The notes beneath the pieces were generated by a model. That model saw only the letters and a list, made by a program, of their open reading frames with translations, had not been told where the DNA came from and ran no database searches. From Utricularia gibba (taxonomy: Eukaryota > Streptophyta > Magnoliopsida > Lamiales > Lentibulariaceae): a DNA stretch of 64,000 nt. Shown piece by piece: positions 36,514 to 48,116 of the stretch. The position numbers were made by a program, and so were the translations under genes. How positions within the stretch are numbered: position 1 is the first letter of the stretch; every line of letters begins with the position of its first letter. The stretch covers positions 3,782,001 through 3,846,000 of the forward strand of contig NEEC01000004.1 of NCBI GenBank assembly GCA_002189035.1. Direction: 5' to 3'.

Positions 36514-37560
36514 TTATGTATCATCAATATCAAAGAAAGAGTTATTGACAAAGGTATATTCATTTCCATCATCATTCCAATCCCATTGTTCAACTTTATT
36601 GAAGATGACATCGCTGCTTAAATGTATCTCCTTCTTAATAGGATTAAATAACATGTATTGCTTGGAATTTTGGTTATATCCCAAGAATATTAGCTTTTTG
36701 AATTTATCATCCCGCTTCTTGTGCAGTAAATCATGCTTATTAACATAACCTATGTAGTAAAATACCTTCATGTATGCCACTAATGGTTTGATTCTAGTGA
36801 ATGCTTCTTGTGGAGTCATCTTTTTTAAATTTCTTGCTACACAATGGTTTAGGATTATACAACAACAACAGCTGTATCACCCCAAAATTCTTTTGGCACA
36901 TTTTTGGCTTTCAAAAGGCTTCTAATCATATCCAAAATGGTTCTATTTCTCCTCTCCACAATATCATTCTACTATGGCATTCTTACTGCTGAGAATTCAT
37001 GATGAATACCATTATTTTCGCAGTATGCTTTAAATTGATTTGACGTATAGACTCCTTCTCAATCAGTTCGTAATCTCTAAATAAATGCTCTTGACCTTCT
37101 TTCAACCATAGGCTGAAATTAAACAAAAGTTTAAAACACATCATACTCTTTTTTGAGAAGATATATCCAGCATTTCCAATTAAAATTATTAATGAACAAC
37201 ATGAAATAGTTGTTTCCTCTCACTATTGAGAGCTTGATGGGTCCACACACATCACTATGAATCAATTCTAGTGGACAACTTGCATGAAATTCCCTTAACT
37301 TTGGGATCTCTGAGCGTGGTTGCTACCCAAAGATACAAGTTTCACAAACAGTTTGTGGGTTCTCAATTTGTAGGAGCCCTCTCATCATTCAAATTCTACT
37401 CATTAGCTTGAGCTGCTCAAATTCACATGACCAAATCTCATATGCCAGGTGCACCCTTCCTTGTCATAACATGTCTTAAGATATCAGGAGATAACCACTC
37501 ACAAGTCCATTGAGAACATTCTATTGGGTAGCATGTTAACAGACACCACTACTTGTTTTT
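36514..37560 (-). pseudogene. Copia element 3 integrase region
   Basis: 36819-36514 reads MTPQEAFTRIKPLVAYMKVF, KKLIFLGYNQNSKQYMLF and LSSDVIFNKVEQWDW, the C-terminal copia integrase block. Higher coordinates to about 37560 keep scattered integrase-like text with stops. Confidence 0.75.
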
Positions 37561-37699
37561 CTTCATCCTTCATGATCAATTGTCTCTTGCCCGATAGAAA
37601 GATATACCCCTTTTCTACGAATTGTCCCAAACTAAGGATGTTGTTTTTTAAACTTGGAACATATTAGGCATCAAAAATAGCCATGTACTTACCATTTCA

Positions 37700-38640
37700 T
37701 ATTTGAAAAATCATTGAACAAATTCCATTGACAGACAATTATGTGGCATCTCCAAGAGAGATTGACCCTCTATGGTCCTTTCTCAAACCAAAAAATAAGT
37801 TCCTTTGGCCACACATGTGATTCGTGGCACTTGAATCCAAGTATCATGTACTCAAACTTCATTGATCATCAGTTCCAGTTATCAAAAGTATTGGACTTTC
37901 ATCAATCGATTTGGAGTCCTTCTCCTTAACTTCTTCAATGAAGTTGTTTTGATCAATGCTCTATTATCGATATTCTCAGGAATAGTGTCCAATCTTGTGA
38001 CAATTAAAATATTCCACATTAGACTTCTTCTTCTTAAAATTATCACTATTTCCTCCTCTTTAGAATCCTCTACTACCATGCCCTCTCCAGTTTGTTCCCT
38101 GTCCTCGTGAGTAAAAATTTGCAAAGTTATTTTCTTTGTTGAGATCATTGTTAGACATATTGAAACTTCTAGCACCTATTCCTCAATAATGCGCTCATCT
38201 ATGATAGTTTCTCCAAATCTCTTCATCTAATTTCCAATGTATTGAACCCGAATATCATAATCATTGATACTTTCACCAACTTTTTGTCTTAAACCTTCAA
38301 ACTCAGCCTTAGCATTTGAAGTTTTACCTTTTTTGCCTTATTTGCTCCTTGGAATGCTACTGATAATACATTCTATGCTTTTTTGGAGGATGTAGCTTTG
38401 GCTATTTTCTCAAACATTTTTTCATTCAAGACTTGGTATATGATAGATAGTGCCTTCTTATCTCTTCAATGTTGCCGAATTAGATGTTGTCGTGACTCTA
38501 TTTTGCACAACTTTGAATACTTCATATGCTCCAAAGATAGTTTGCATACGAATTTTCCAATTATCAAAGTTCTCTCTCGTAAGCATTTGGAATAGGAAAG
38601 AAACCTGATCCTCTTGCTCCTGATCTACAGTTGTTTGATA
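37700..38640 (-). pseudogene. Copia element 3 gag / protease remnants
   Basis: Minus frames about 38570-37880 carry charged, gag-like text in several frames. No intact zinc knuckle or protease motif could be fixed. The assignment rests mainly on position between the 5' LTR and integrase. Confidence 0.5.
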
Positions 38641-38689
38641 TTATTATCTTTTTTAGACTCAAGCTTCGACACCATTTGAAGCATGGAAA

Positions 38690-40262
38690 TGCAAAACAGG
38701 AGTAAACTGCACTTGATGTGCTAACAAAAAATAAAAGAGAAAACACTTAGGACTACACTTTCAATTTATCAATATACAATACTTTTTACTGATGGAGTGT
38801 TGCGTGTCGTTTCCTCAAAAAATTTTAAATATTTAAAACGTAGGACACTAGAAAACATAGTACGAGTATCGATCTCAGAGAGTTGTTTTTCGTGGAAAGT
38901 GTTTTGTAAATAACTTCTACAAAATGTCATAGTTTGTAAAAAGGGGTTTTTAAGATGCAAAAATAAAAGATGCAATCTAAGTAATGGGCCTTGACTACGG
39001 GACGCAATTCCTGGGAATAAGACTCTATCTCCTTCCTTTGTCCGTCCTTGCCTCGGTTTTCATTGATTTCTTCCGAATAGCTGGTTATAGGAGCAAGGAA
39101 TAGCCTACTCTCCCTTACACTATGATTGACAAGGAGGCACGGGAATAGTCTCATGTGATTCCCCATTGGACGATTAGGAAGACAAGAGGATTGCCTTCAA
39201 AACCGAATTGTGCGCGTGTGCCCAGCTGTTGCCATTGGCTAGTGGCAGGTCCGAGGTCACAACCTGTCCACTGTCACGGTACCTAGGCCACAAACAATCT
39301 GCTACTTCCCTCGAACCAGCAGGGTTGGAGTTGGTGCTCTTCACCTTGATCTTCACCAAAATCCACGAGAAGTGGTCTGCTACTCATGGACCTTGACTAA
39401 GAGTCGTTACAGAAAGACTGTAACAAGACGCGTGGAAGTATGCGGAATCCGAATGGAATTCATTGAAGAACCGAGTGTATTGCTCAGGACTTGGAAGGAA
39501 ACTTCATCTACTTCCCAAAAACTAAAGGTTTTAGCCCAAAAGGGCCATGGAAAACAGAAACGAAAAGAAACTAAGTGTTCTTCCTCCTTGAGGGGGGGAA
39601 TAACTCAAAAGTTCTAAGTACAAGAGAAAATGTTCAAAAAATGCTAAACTAAGTGCTCCAAGTGGCTTTTATATGACTTCCCACGTGCATTAACTCCTTT
39701 GGATCCGCTTCCCATCATTCCTTCTGTCTTGCATGTGCCAGTAGCCTTTCTTTGCGTGCAAGTTTGCGCCCAATAATTGCTGTAGACTCTGACATGCCGT
39801 AAGTCATGGGCCTTGACCAGTGTCAGTCTTCCGCCCACAATCATTCCAACTCGCGTACAAGGCACGAAAACTCAGAGTTTGACCACCTGCAACACTTCTG
39901 ACAGTCTCCTGACATGTCTCGGTCAAAGTGTGAAAAAAAAGGCATAAAATATACACAAAATGGAAAAATAGGAATTTTCTAGTAAAAATCAAATACTTAA
40001 TAATAAGACTCCTAATTGGGCGACTTAGCACTTAATTAATACATAATAATAGTTAAATAATAACTAGAAAATGACACTTAACATGGAGATTTAATAATTT
40101 ATATAAAAGACAACACTGAGAGAAATGGCATACACATTTATAATAACTACATTAGTTTCTTCATCTTTTATGCAGCAGTTTCTTGTAACAGTAGAAACTA
40201 CTTTATTCCAGCAGTTTCTTGTAGCGGTAGGAGCCACTTAGCTTTCCAGATTCACTTCACCA
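38690..40262 (-). repeat. 5' LTR of copia element 3, split by a solo LTR
   Basis: The two halves, 38690-38797 and 40089-40262, together match 34854-35139. The interruption is solo LTR family A copy 2 with duplication tggag. Confidence 0.8.
38798..40083 (+). mobile_element. Solo LTR, family A copy 2
   Basis: 1,286 bp, TGTTGCGTGTCG ... CTTAACA, with an exact 5-bp duplication tggag (38793-38797, 40084-40088). It aligns end to end with 7955-10418 once the nested insertion there is removed. The same orientation is used for both. It has no coding content. Confidence 0.87.
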
Positions 40263-40267
40263 AAATT

Positions 40268-42960
40268 CATTATAACTGAGGTGAATATAAACACATAGTT
40301 GTGATTTTTTGGGATAAAGTACTCTTTGGAGAGTGATCGTCCATAGGATCTAGAATTCCTTTGATTTTATAAACACCTTCTTAGGTATGTATTTATGTGG
40401 GAGAATCTTCTTTATTATTCTATTCATTGAATATTAACTAAAGATTTGGTAGCAGATGTAGTACAGATATCTGATAGAAGATATGTTGTAGATATCTTGG
40501 GAGGTGAGTCTTCTTATCCTACTCTTCCTTATTTGGCTTATCGAGCTTGATGACTTGTCGAGCTCATTACCTTGTCGAGTGTAGCTTGCTTATTAGGTGT
40601 GCTAACTCGTTAGTTGTATCATTCATTGTATTTCTTCCCTGTTTTATATACATTTCTTGTTGGACGGGCCTTAAAAGTGTCCATTAGGTTGTTGATCAAG
40701 TGACGTTTGAGCACCCCACAGCTCATCATATTAACAAGTGATTTCACTGTGTAGATTGTTTATTCATTTTGTACTTTTGATGATTTGGGAGATATGACCT
40801 ATTTTTCGTCCAGATATTGAACCCAACTTAAAGTCTGAATTTTTTAGTATCATAAGTCATCTAACTTGTAGACTATGAGTGGTAAATTGCCATGAAGTCA
40901 CATGCATAGTAGCATCAAGGTTGAAATCCTACCTACATGCAAATAGCTTATGAGTTATGCATGCAGCGAAGTCTTTAAGTGATTGCATTTTGAGAGCTAT
41001 ATTCAGTGTGTCTATTAAAGGCAATTTGAAGATGCAGTTGAAGGCGATTATGTCTTGAAGATGCATTGAGAGATGGATTTGTCTTCAATATGTACCCTAG
41101 AAGCAGCTTTAATGTGTGTCTGATGGTAATTTTGTTTTAAAAATACTTATGAATGTGAATTTGCCTTAAAGATGCACTTAGAGGCAACATTGTTTGGAAA
41201 ATGTGCTCGAGGATGGCTTTGTTATGAAGATGAGTTCATAAGTGACTTTGTCTTGAAGATGTACTTGAAATTATAGTGCAAGTCATGGAAAACTTTAGGT
41301 ATGAGAATTTAAAGAGTTGAAGAACTATGCATACCAAAACTCAAAACTAATTAAAACTACAACTAAGAGTTTTCATGATACGCATATTTCTAGAAGAGTT
41401 ATCAAAATTGGCCAAAAAGTCTTATTGTTCTAATCAAGATTAAAATTGTATCATAAAAAGTTGAAATTACGATAGATAGTACCTTTTGTGATGAAGAACA
41501 TTCTCCCAATGGAATGGTGAAAATATATGATGAAGATGTCAATAAGGGATTTCTGGTGAATGGGCATCTGTTTAATACCTTTTATGAAAATGCTAAATAT
41601 AGATTTATTAAAAATATTAGATATAGATGCACTAGAGATATAGTCAAATGGAGAGTTGAGTCCAAGACAGTGCTTGTGGGAGGCAATCTTTAGCTAAGTT
41701 TTAATTTTTGCACTTTACATTATGATTTAGTATAATTCATAATTTTCTAGGGTTCTTGCTGTATTTTGTGTTGAAGGGATGATTATAGGATTAAGTAAAA
41801 ATTACAAAGAAGGAGTTGAAATTTAAACCATTAAGATAGTGGGAAGTTGAATTTTATTTTATTTTATTTTATTTCTTGCAAACACTTGATCGAATGACTA
41901 AAATGTCTCTTATGGATTGAAATGACTTAGAGTAACAAATTTGTTCTTTTCTACCCGATTGTTCTTCAACTCCTCTAAGAAATTACAGTAATAGAAACAT
42001 GATATTGACAAAGAGAAGTACAAGGAATGTCATCGGAGCAAAATCAAACCGAAAGAAAATTCAAATAGATAACCCTGATGATAATGCTACAATTGCTGAA
42101 GCCACGACTACTATTACTCCAACCCTAGAAAAAGGTGTTCAGCCTGAAGTTGCACCAACAGAGTATTATCGGGGTGTAGAAGTGATTCTTCAAGCAGAGG
42201 AAGTAGGGGTGAATCCTTAGAAACAAAACGATGAAGTAAATGACTCTCAACTCCAAAGAACACCAATATACAATAAAAGTCAGAGAATTGTAACAAAGCT
42301 ACAAGTGAAAAAAGGCAACGCCAGAGAAACCCATTGCACAATTGCAAGTCGTGGTTAAGAGTAAGAGAGGGAAACCAGTAAAGAAAAGATAAAAATCTCA
42401 ATCATTGAAAAAAAAAAGAAATGTATTTTTTGAATAAACATGGTTCAATTAATGCTTTATACTAATTATTAATGTCAAAGTGAACATTTGATTTTAATTA
42501 GAATACTAATGTGAAATACTCTATGTACGACAAACACTGAAAACTCTCAAGATACACTTTCCATTGAAATGTGGAATTATAGAAATGTATTGAAATCTGA
42601 AAAATTTCTTTTTATATGTTACACATATTAACTAGTTTTCATATGAATGTTTCTATCAGATTTATTACACTCACCTTGTAAGCCCAACTTTCAAAGTGTA
42701 GTGGTGATATTCTATCAAATTGAGATAGTAAAATTGTAAGATTTAATGTCAAATTAGATTTGAATAAAAGGTATGATAGGTTATACTTTAACAATTTAAA
42801 TAAATTGTATAATTTACATTATTGATTCATAAATTTCCATTTCTAAATATCTTTACCAAAAGAATATTTTCCTAAATTCAAACTATTCATCAAGTGCACT
42901 ATGATAAATAAGCATTTCTTTTATGATTTATTTAAATACAAATAATATAAATCATAATAA
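40268..42960. other. Spacer with decayed tandem repeat and unassigned sequence
   Basis: Contains three TTGTCGAG-like units near 40553-40580, the 29-bp tandem repeat at 41023-41278 and a plus-strand open frame of 73 codons (41999-42220) without family resemblance. I can support no gene here. Confidence 0.4.
41023..41278. repeat. Degenerate 29-bp tandem repeat (minisatellite)
   Basis: Units such as 41052-41080, 41081-41109, 41163-41191, 41192-41220, 41221-41249 and 41250-41278 follow each other at exactly 29 bp. Each begins like GTCTTGAAGATGCACTTGA. One unit is about 6 bp short (near 41110-41133). Identity between neighbours is modest, so the array is old. Confidence 0.75.
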
Positions 42961-42995
42961 TTCTACAGAGGCTATCAACATGCCTTGAGTACGTT

Positions 42996-43023
42996 AGCCC
43001 AATTTGCTCTAATTGGCGGCCCA
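42996..43023 (+). promoter_or_regulatory. Two Site II-type elements in the CCT3 promoter
   Basis: AGCCCA (42996-43001) and GGCCCA (43018-43023) are the reverse of TGGGCT and TGGGCC, the TCP-bound Site II motif found in plant housekeeping and translation genes. They lie 120-150 nt before the CCT3 start codon. Confidence 0.45.
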
Positions 43024-43146
43024 CTACTTATTAGGTCATGTCTCGTCTGCACTTTTTTCACTTTCTCCTCCTCTTCCTCCTCGTACCTCTTCATCTCAGG
43101 AGCTTCCTTCGAGATTCTTATCAGAATTCTCGAATCTGGAGTGAAG

Positions 43147-46100
43147 ATGCACGCCCCTGTCCTCGTGCTAAGTGAGTTCTCCTTTTCGATTATGGATTCG
43201 GTTCTGCATCTTCATTATCATTTTCGTTTCACTTTGTGTCATGAAGCATTTCCGGCCGACTGCACTGTGTGTCGTTTTTATATCTATTTGGAGATGATGG
43301 CTTGTGTGCATGTGTTATGGGGAGGGATTGACGACTCGATGGGGAATAGCTTATGTTTAAGTAGCTAAGACATGGAAATATCGTGTAGAATATTCCATTT
43401 CTATCGCATTTTGTTTTTGGTTGATGTTTTGTTTTCCCTTGAGCAGAAGATTCGCTGAAGAGGGAGTCTGGAAGTAAGGTTCACCATGGGAATATTCAAG
43501 CGTCAAAGGTAGTAAACCCGTGAATATTTCTACAACTAATTTTATTTGCATATTGCTATTCATTCTCTTGGCTTATTGTTAGATTGGGCTTGATGGTGTT
43601 TTTAAGTTTCCCTTCAAATAAGTTAGCTTGGATCTATGTTCCTGACTCAGGCTGTGGCCGATATTATTCGCACTACATTGGGGCCAAGGTCAATGCTGAA
43701 GATGCTTCTTGATGCTCAAGGAGGTAACCCATTTTCTTGCTAATAAATTTGACTATTTAATTCTGTTCAGAAAGAAAAGGCACTATCTCTCATTATAATG
43801 TTCTTATTATTCTCTACTGCGATGTCATTTGCAATTCTTTAAAACTATAGGGATTGTGGTTACAAATGATGGAAATGCTATTCTCCGTGAATTGGATGTT
43901 GCCCACCCTGCTGCAAAGGTACAGCTTTTTTTCTATTTCCACCCTTGGTTATTAGGCTGCTTTTTCGATGAAATTTTGATACAGGGTCTTGTGCTCAATG
44001 TAGAAATGGCTTGTATTTCACATTTCATATCCTTTTGATTGTATACGTGTTACCATTCTGTGTTTCTTACACGTTCCTTTTTCATGCTGGCAGTCCATGA
44101 TTGAGCTAAGCCGTACTCAGGATGAGGAGGTAGGGGATGGCACAACATCCGTAATTGTTCTTGGTATGTGATTATTTCCTTCTAAGATTTTCATAATTGG
44201 GCTAATCTATACTCGGTATGAAATTCTTGATTATTGATAATTTGAAGAGCCAATGCCAATGCTTTTCTATTTTCTCACCTTTTGAAGCTGGTGAAATGCT
44301 CCATGTTGCGGAAGCTTTCATTGACAAAAACTACCATCCTACAGTCATCTGTCGGGGTAACCAGCTAAACCATGGTTTCTATGCATTATTTGATATAACG
44401 TGTTTCTTATGGCATAATCATCCGATTTTTTTCTAAATTGGTTACAGCTTACAGTAAGGCTCTGGAGGATGCCATTGTTGTACTTGATAAGATTGCTATG
44501 ACTATAGATGTTCAAGATCGTAAGTCTATCTGCTTTATTTTCTACTTTTTTTAAGTAGTTCTCTTGTAGTAAAATTGCTTATGATTTTGGCTTTGTAGTT
44601 ACTATTTATTTATCCCTTTCTAATAAATTTTCAAGATCCTAACTCAATTATGTCTACCCGTTGAAGGTACAACGATGCTAGGACTTATTAACAGCTGCAT
44701 CGGTACTAAATTTACCAGTCAGTTTGGAAATCTTATTGCTGTAAGTATTTGATCACAGTTTTCTGTCGGTATTTGCAACCTATTCTGCCTCTCATATCTC
44801 TGTGTGCTTGGTATTCTCATCCTGTTTTCAGTGCTCTGGGATTATTTTGATTTCTTTCTCATTCTTCTTGCTTGAGTATGTCACGTATGTATTATTGGTT
44901 ACTTTTCAGGACTTGGCAATAAATGCTACAACAACTGTTGGTGTTGAGGTTGGGCAGGGATTGCGTGAAGTAGATATCAAGAAGTACATTAAAGTAGAGA
45001 AGATCCCTGGAGGTCAGTTGGAGGACTCACAAGTTTTGAAAGGAGTTATGTTCAACAAAGATATTGTCGCTCCTGGTAAAATGAGAAGAAAAATACTGAA
45101 TCCAAGAATAATTCTTCTTGACTGTCCACTCGAGTACAAGAAAGGTGAGAACCAAACCAATGCTGAGCTTTTAAGGGAGGAAGATTGGAGTGTCCTATTA
45201 AAAATGGAAGAGGAGTACATTGAGAACTTATGTGCACAAATTCTAAAGTTCAAACCCGATCTTGTTATAACTGAGAAGGGGCTAAGCGATTTGGCATGTC
45301 ATTATCTTAGCAAGGCTGGTGTCAGTGCGATCAGAAGGCTAAGGAAGACAGATAATAATAGGATCGCTAAGGCATGTGGAGCTGTAATTGTTAACCGGCC
45401 CGAGGAATTGCAGGAATCTGATGTGGGTACTGGTGCTGGGTTATTTGAGGTCAGAAAGATTGGTGATGAGTTTTTTGCCTTCATTGTTGAGTGCAAGGAT
45501 CCAAAAGCTTGCACTGTGCTCTTACGAGGCGCCAGCAAGGATTTGTTGAATGAAGTTGAAAGAAATTTACAGGTTTCAATGAATTTTGATGCTCTAGATA
45601 GCTTTGGTGCCGTGTTATTTTCACAAATTGCTTCACTAATTTATCTCTTGGACCCAGGATGCCATGTCTGTAGCAAGGAATATAATAAAGAACCCAAAAC
45701 TTGTTCCTGGTGGTGGCGCTACAGAATCTACAGTGTCTGCTGTGTTGAAGCAGAAGAGCTCCTCCATTGAAGGGATAGAAAAGGTAAGAAAACTTCCCAT
45801 GACTTCATACCAAGTGTTGCATATCCAGCCAATTCTTGGAACCTCTTTCAATCCGAAATCACTTTCAGATTTTCTCAAGTTACCTCATCTTGCAGAAACC
45901 AACTCAGTGTAAAATTTTGTTTTAGTAACCAGTGGTGTCTTTTTTTTTTTTTTTTCCCTTGCGTGCACGACAGTGGCCTTATGAAGCTGCTGCTATTGCA
46001 TTTGAAGCCATACCCAGAACACTAGCTCAGAACTGTGGTGTTAACGTGATTCGTACCATGACTGCTCTGCGGGGAAGGTAGTATTCGTTTGACATATATA

Positions 46101-46482
46101 CATGCACACCAGCTTCAGATGATTAATCATGTTTTCTGTTTAGCATGCAAATGGTGAGAACGTCTGGATCGGCATAGATGGGAATACTGGAGAGATCACT
46201 GACATGAAAGAGCGCCAGGTATGCACGACACAGTTCCATTCCTGGCACACTCCTCCACCACCCTCCCGGCTGATTGCGTCAAACGTGTTTCAGATATGGG
46301 ATTCATACACGGTGAAGGCGCAGGCATTCAAGACCGCGGTTGAAGCTGCGTGCATGCTTCTGAGAATCGATGACATCGTTAGTGGGATCAAGAAGAAGCA
46401 AGCCCCCGGAGCTCAGGCTCCATCAAAGCCAAAAGCAGACGAGGAAGGAGATGCAGATAACGAACAACTAATTCCGGAGTGA
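43147..46482 (+). CDS. CCT3: T-complex protein 1 subunit gamma (CCT3), one frame break
   Basis: One of eight subunits of the cytosolic group II chaperonin that folds actin, tubulin and other proteins. Thirteen exons: 43147-43171, 43447-43508, 43651-43723, 43851-43918, 44094-44163, 44288-44356, 44448-44519, 44667-44740, 44910-45572, 45658-45783, 45974-46077, 46144-46218 and 46294-46482. The start MHAPVLVLKDSLKRESGSK, the nucleotide motifs TTLGPRSMLKML, VTNDGNAIL and GDGTTSV, and the C-terminal VSGIKKKQAPGA are all typical of gamma. Length would be 556 residues, the usual size. At the end of exon 11 one base is missing: the GGGG at 46071-46074 must be five G to read ALRGKHANG into exon 12. Every other exon keeps phase. 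For an essential gene this points to an assembly error. Confidence 0.95.
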
Positions 46483-47415
46483 AGGCGCAGGTGCGTCTCG
46501 TCCAAATCAAGTCTCAGTTTCTTCTGTTCGGGAGAAGAAATAGTTTTGGGGCGTTTTTCTCGAGTACTGGGCCCTGCTTTGTTTGGGAAGGGAAAATGTA
46601 GTGTAAAGTTGACTCCAGTTCTGTACTGTTCTGTTCTGTTCGTGTGTAGTAACCCTCGGCTGGACGCCGAGCTTGCTCCTTGAGGCGCTGAATAGATGGT
46701 GGGAGACGGTGGGTCGGTGGACCCGCTGGTGTAATGTCGGAGCATCCCGTTGATGCCGGATCCGCCTCTCCTTCCCTGAGGTGAGGGAGGAGGCATGAAG
46801 AAGACGAGATGCGTTGTTTTTTTCGGACATTAACAATTTTTTTTAAAAAAAAAAAAAGCAATTGTAGGTGGTAGGGCAGGGGGCATCCCCCTGTAGTAAC
46901 AACATGAACCACACACTGAATTTTGAAATTTAAACACCAAACCCCAAGTACCGAACTCATTAAATATACGTTGTGGCCCCACCAGCCAGTGTGGACAGTG
47001 GATCGGGTAGTATGCCGTTTTGTATGACTTTCCAAATCCATTCCATTTTTTTCTTTTTTTTATTCCAAATCAACTACTTTTTTTCAATTTTTTAAATTTC
47101 TCCAAAATTTTACCATTTTTTAGGTCAAATTGAAACTCAAAATGTATAAACCTAATTGACTATTTTATTTTATTCGAGTTTATTTTCAGCATAAATGCCT
47201 GTAAAAAATGAAACTCATTTTGTTTGTAATGTTAAACCTGTGATTTGAAAGGGTTAAAATTCTGACACTAATGTTCGTTATGTAAATAAACGCATAATTA
47301 CTGTTACAAGAAAACAAAAAAAAGGACAACTTGTTTTTGTTATTGTTTTTTTTTTTTTTTTTTAACCGGAAGCAGAAAGTGTGGAAACGACGTAGTCTAA
47401 CTAGAAAAGACTGCC
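46483..47415. other. Tail-to-tail 3' regions of CCT3 and the RING-H2 gene
   Basis: Downstream of CCT3 to about 46680 there is ordinary G+C and presumably 3' untranslated sequence. From 46840 there are A- and T-runs (A13 near 46843, T-run at 47345-47363). No gene is seen. Confidence 0.4.
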
Positions 47416-47907
47416 TTATGTAACGGACAAGTAGTCGGCTTCCGACACATCCGCGGCGCCGAGTTCCAACCAGAGGCGGTGGTCGAAAGCCTCCGCCATC
47501 TCCTCCGGGATGACAATTTTCCGGCAAAGCGGACACGTCTTCTGGTCGTGGTCCATCCAACGGTCAACGCATCGCCGATGGAATATATGCTGGCAGTTTC
47601 TCAGCCGTCGGATCTCATCCTCCCTCTCGAACTCGTACAAGCACACCGCGCAACTCTCCTCTCCCTCCACTTGCACCTCCGAGAACTTCACCACCGGCAA
47701 GAGCTTCAGCTCACGCATCAGAGTGGCCGTCGCGGACTTCGGCTCCGGCGGAGTGTGGAGCGGCGCATCCCGTGCAAGAAAGAACAAGTCCCCGAGGGCG
47801 ATCATGGGGAGCACGGAGATCACGTGTCTGATGAATCCCAGAAACGTGAAGATGAAAAGAAATGATTTGGGGAGGAAGAAGTCGGAGAAGCTCATAGGAA
47901 AACCCAT
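47416..47907 (-). CDS. RING-H2 E3 ubiquitin ligase, BRH1-like
   Basis: Single-exon gene of 163 residues. The N-terminal MGFPMSFSDFFLPKSFLFIFTFLGFIR matches the hydrophobic start of the brassinosteroid-responsive RING-H2 (BRH1) group and probably anchors the protein in a membrane. The RING-H2 finger (about residues 86-130) has CAVC, CQHIFH, RRC and CPLC with the typical WMDHDQKTCPLC spacing. It is predicted to pass ubiquitin from an E2 to unknown substrates. The frame stays open upstream to 48003, but without an ATG, and the TATA box lies at 48030-48040, so ATG 47907 is the likely start. The ending DYLSVT is family-like. Confidence 0.92.
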   Translation of the reverse strand: MGFPMSFSDFFLPKSFLFIFTFLGFIRHVISVLPMIALGDLFFLARDAPLHTPPEPKSATATLMRELKLLPVVKFSEVQVEGEESCAVCLYEFEREDEIRRLRNCQHIFHRRCVDRWMDHDQKTCPLCRKIVIPEEMAEAFDHRLWLELGAADVSEADYLSVT

Positions 47908-48029
47908 CTCTTTCCCTGTAATCCACACAAACAATGGAGAAGCCGAGAAAAAGAAGAGGAAGCACAAGCTGAGCCAGCTAAATGCCGGAAATGCCCTCGC
48001 CAAACATTGTCTTCATACGTGAGGAGGGG

Positions 48030-48040
48030 AATATATATAA
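48030..48040 (-). promoter_or_regulatory. TATA box of the RING-H2 gene
   Basis: TTATATATAT on the minus strand, about 125 nt before the proposed ATG. A TSS about 30 nt downstream would fall near 48005, leaving a leader of roughly 95 nt. An ACGTG core sits just downstream of it at 48018-48022. Confidence 0.5.
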
Positions 48041-48116
48041 TTCAACCAAGTAATCCCAGTTCTCACGAACCTAAACCCTAATTGCGAAAAGTGTCACATT
48101 TTTTTTCTCTGTTTAG

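Larger units (their letters stand above)
34854..40262 (-). mobile_element. Ty1-copia LTR retrotransposon 3, decayed; 5' LTR carries a solo LTR
   Basis: LTRs at 34854-35139 (286 bp) and 38690-40262 (about 282 bp after removing the inserted 1,286-bp solo LTR and one duplication). A perfect 5-bp duplication aaatt lies at 34849-34853 and 40263-40267. Minus-strand domains run from high to low coordinates: gag with an RNA-binding region (about 38570-37880), pre-integrase and integrase (about 37560-36500), RT (about 36460-35655) and RNase H (35519-35140). A polypurine tract TTAGGGGGGGA abuts the 3' LTR start TGTTGAAG. Stops and shifts are frequent in every domain. Confidence 0.87.

Noticed and set aside
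41999-42220. Plus-strand open frame of 73 codons in the 40-43 kb spacer
   Set aside because: Polar, composition-driven text without a domain, and stops follow at once. Cannot be supported as a gene.
46413-47041. Overlapping minus-strand frames of 109-175 codons downstream of CCT3
   Set aside because: They run through CCT3 coding sequence and its 3' untranslated region and an A-run. No family features.
47908-48003. N-terminal extension of the RING-H2 protein (32 extra codons)
   Set aside because: The frame is open but its first codon is TTG, not ATG. The family starts at MGFP and the likely transcription start is near 48005.
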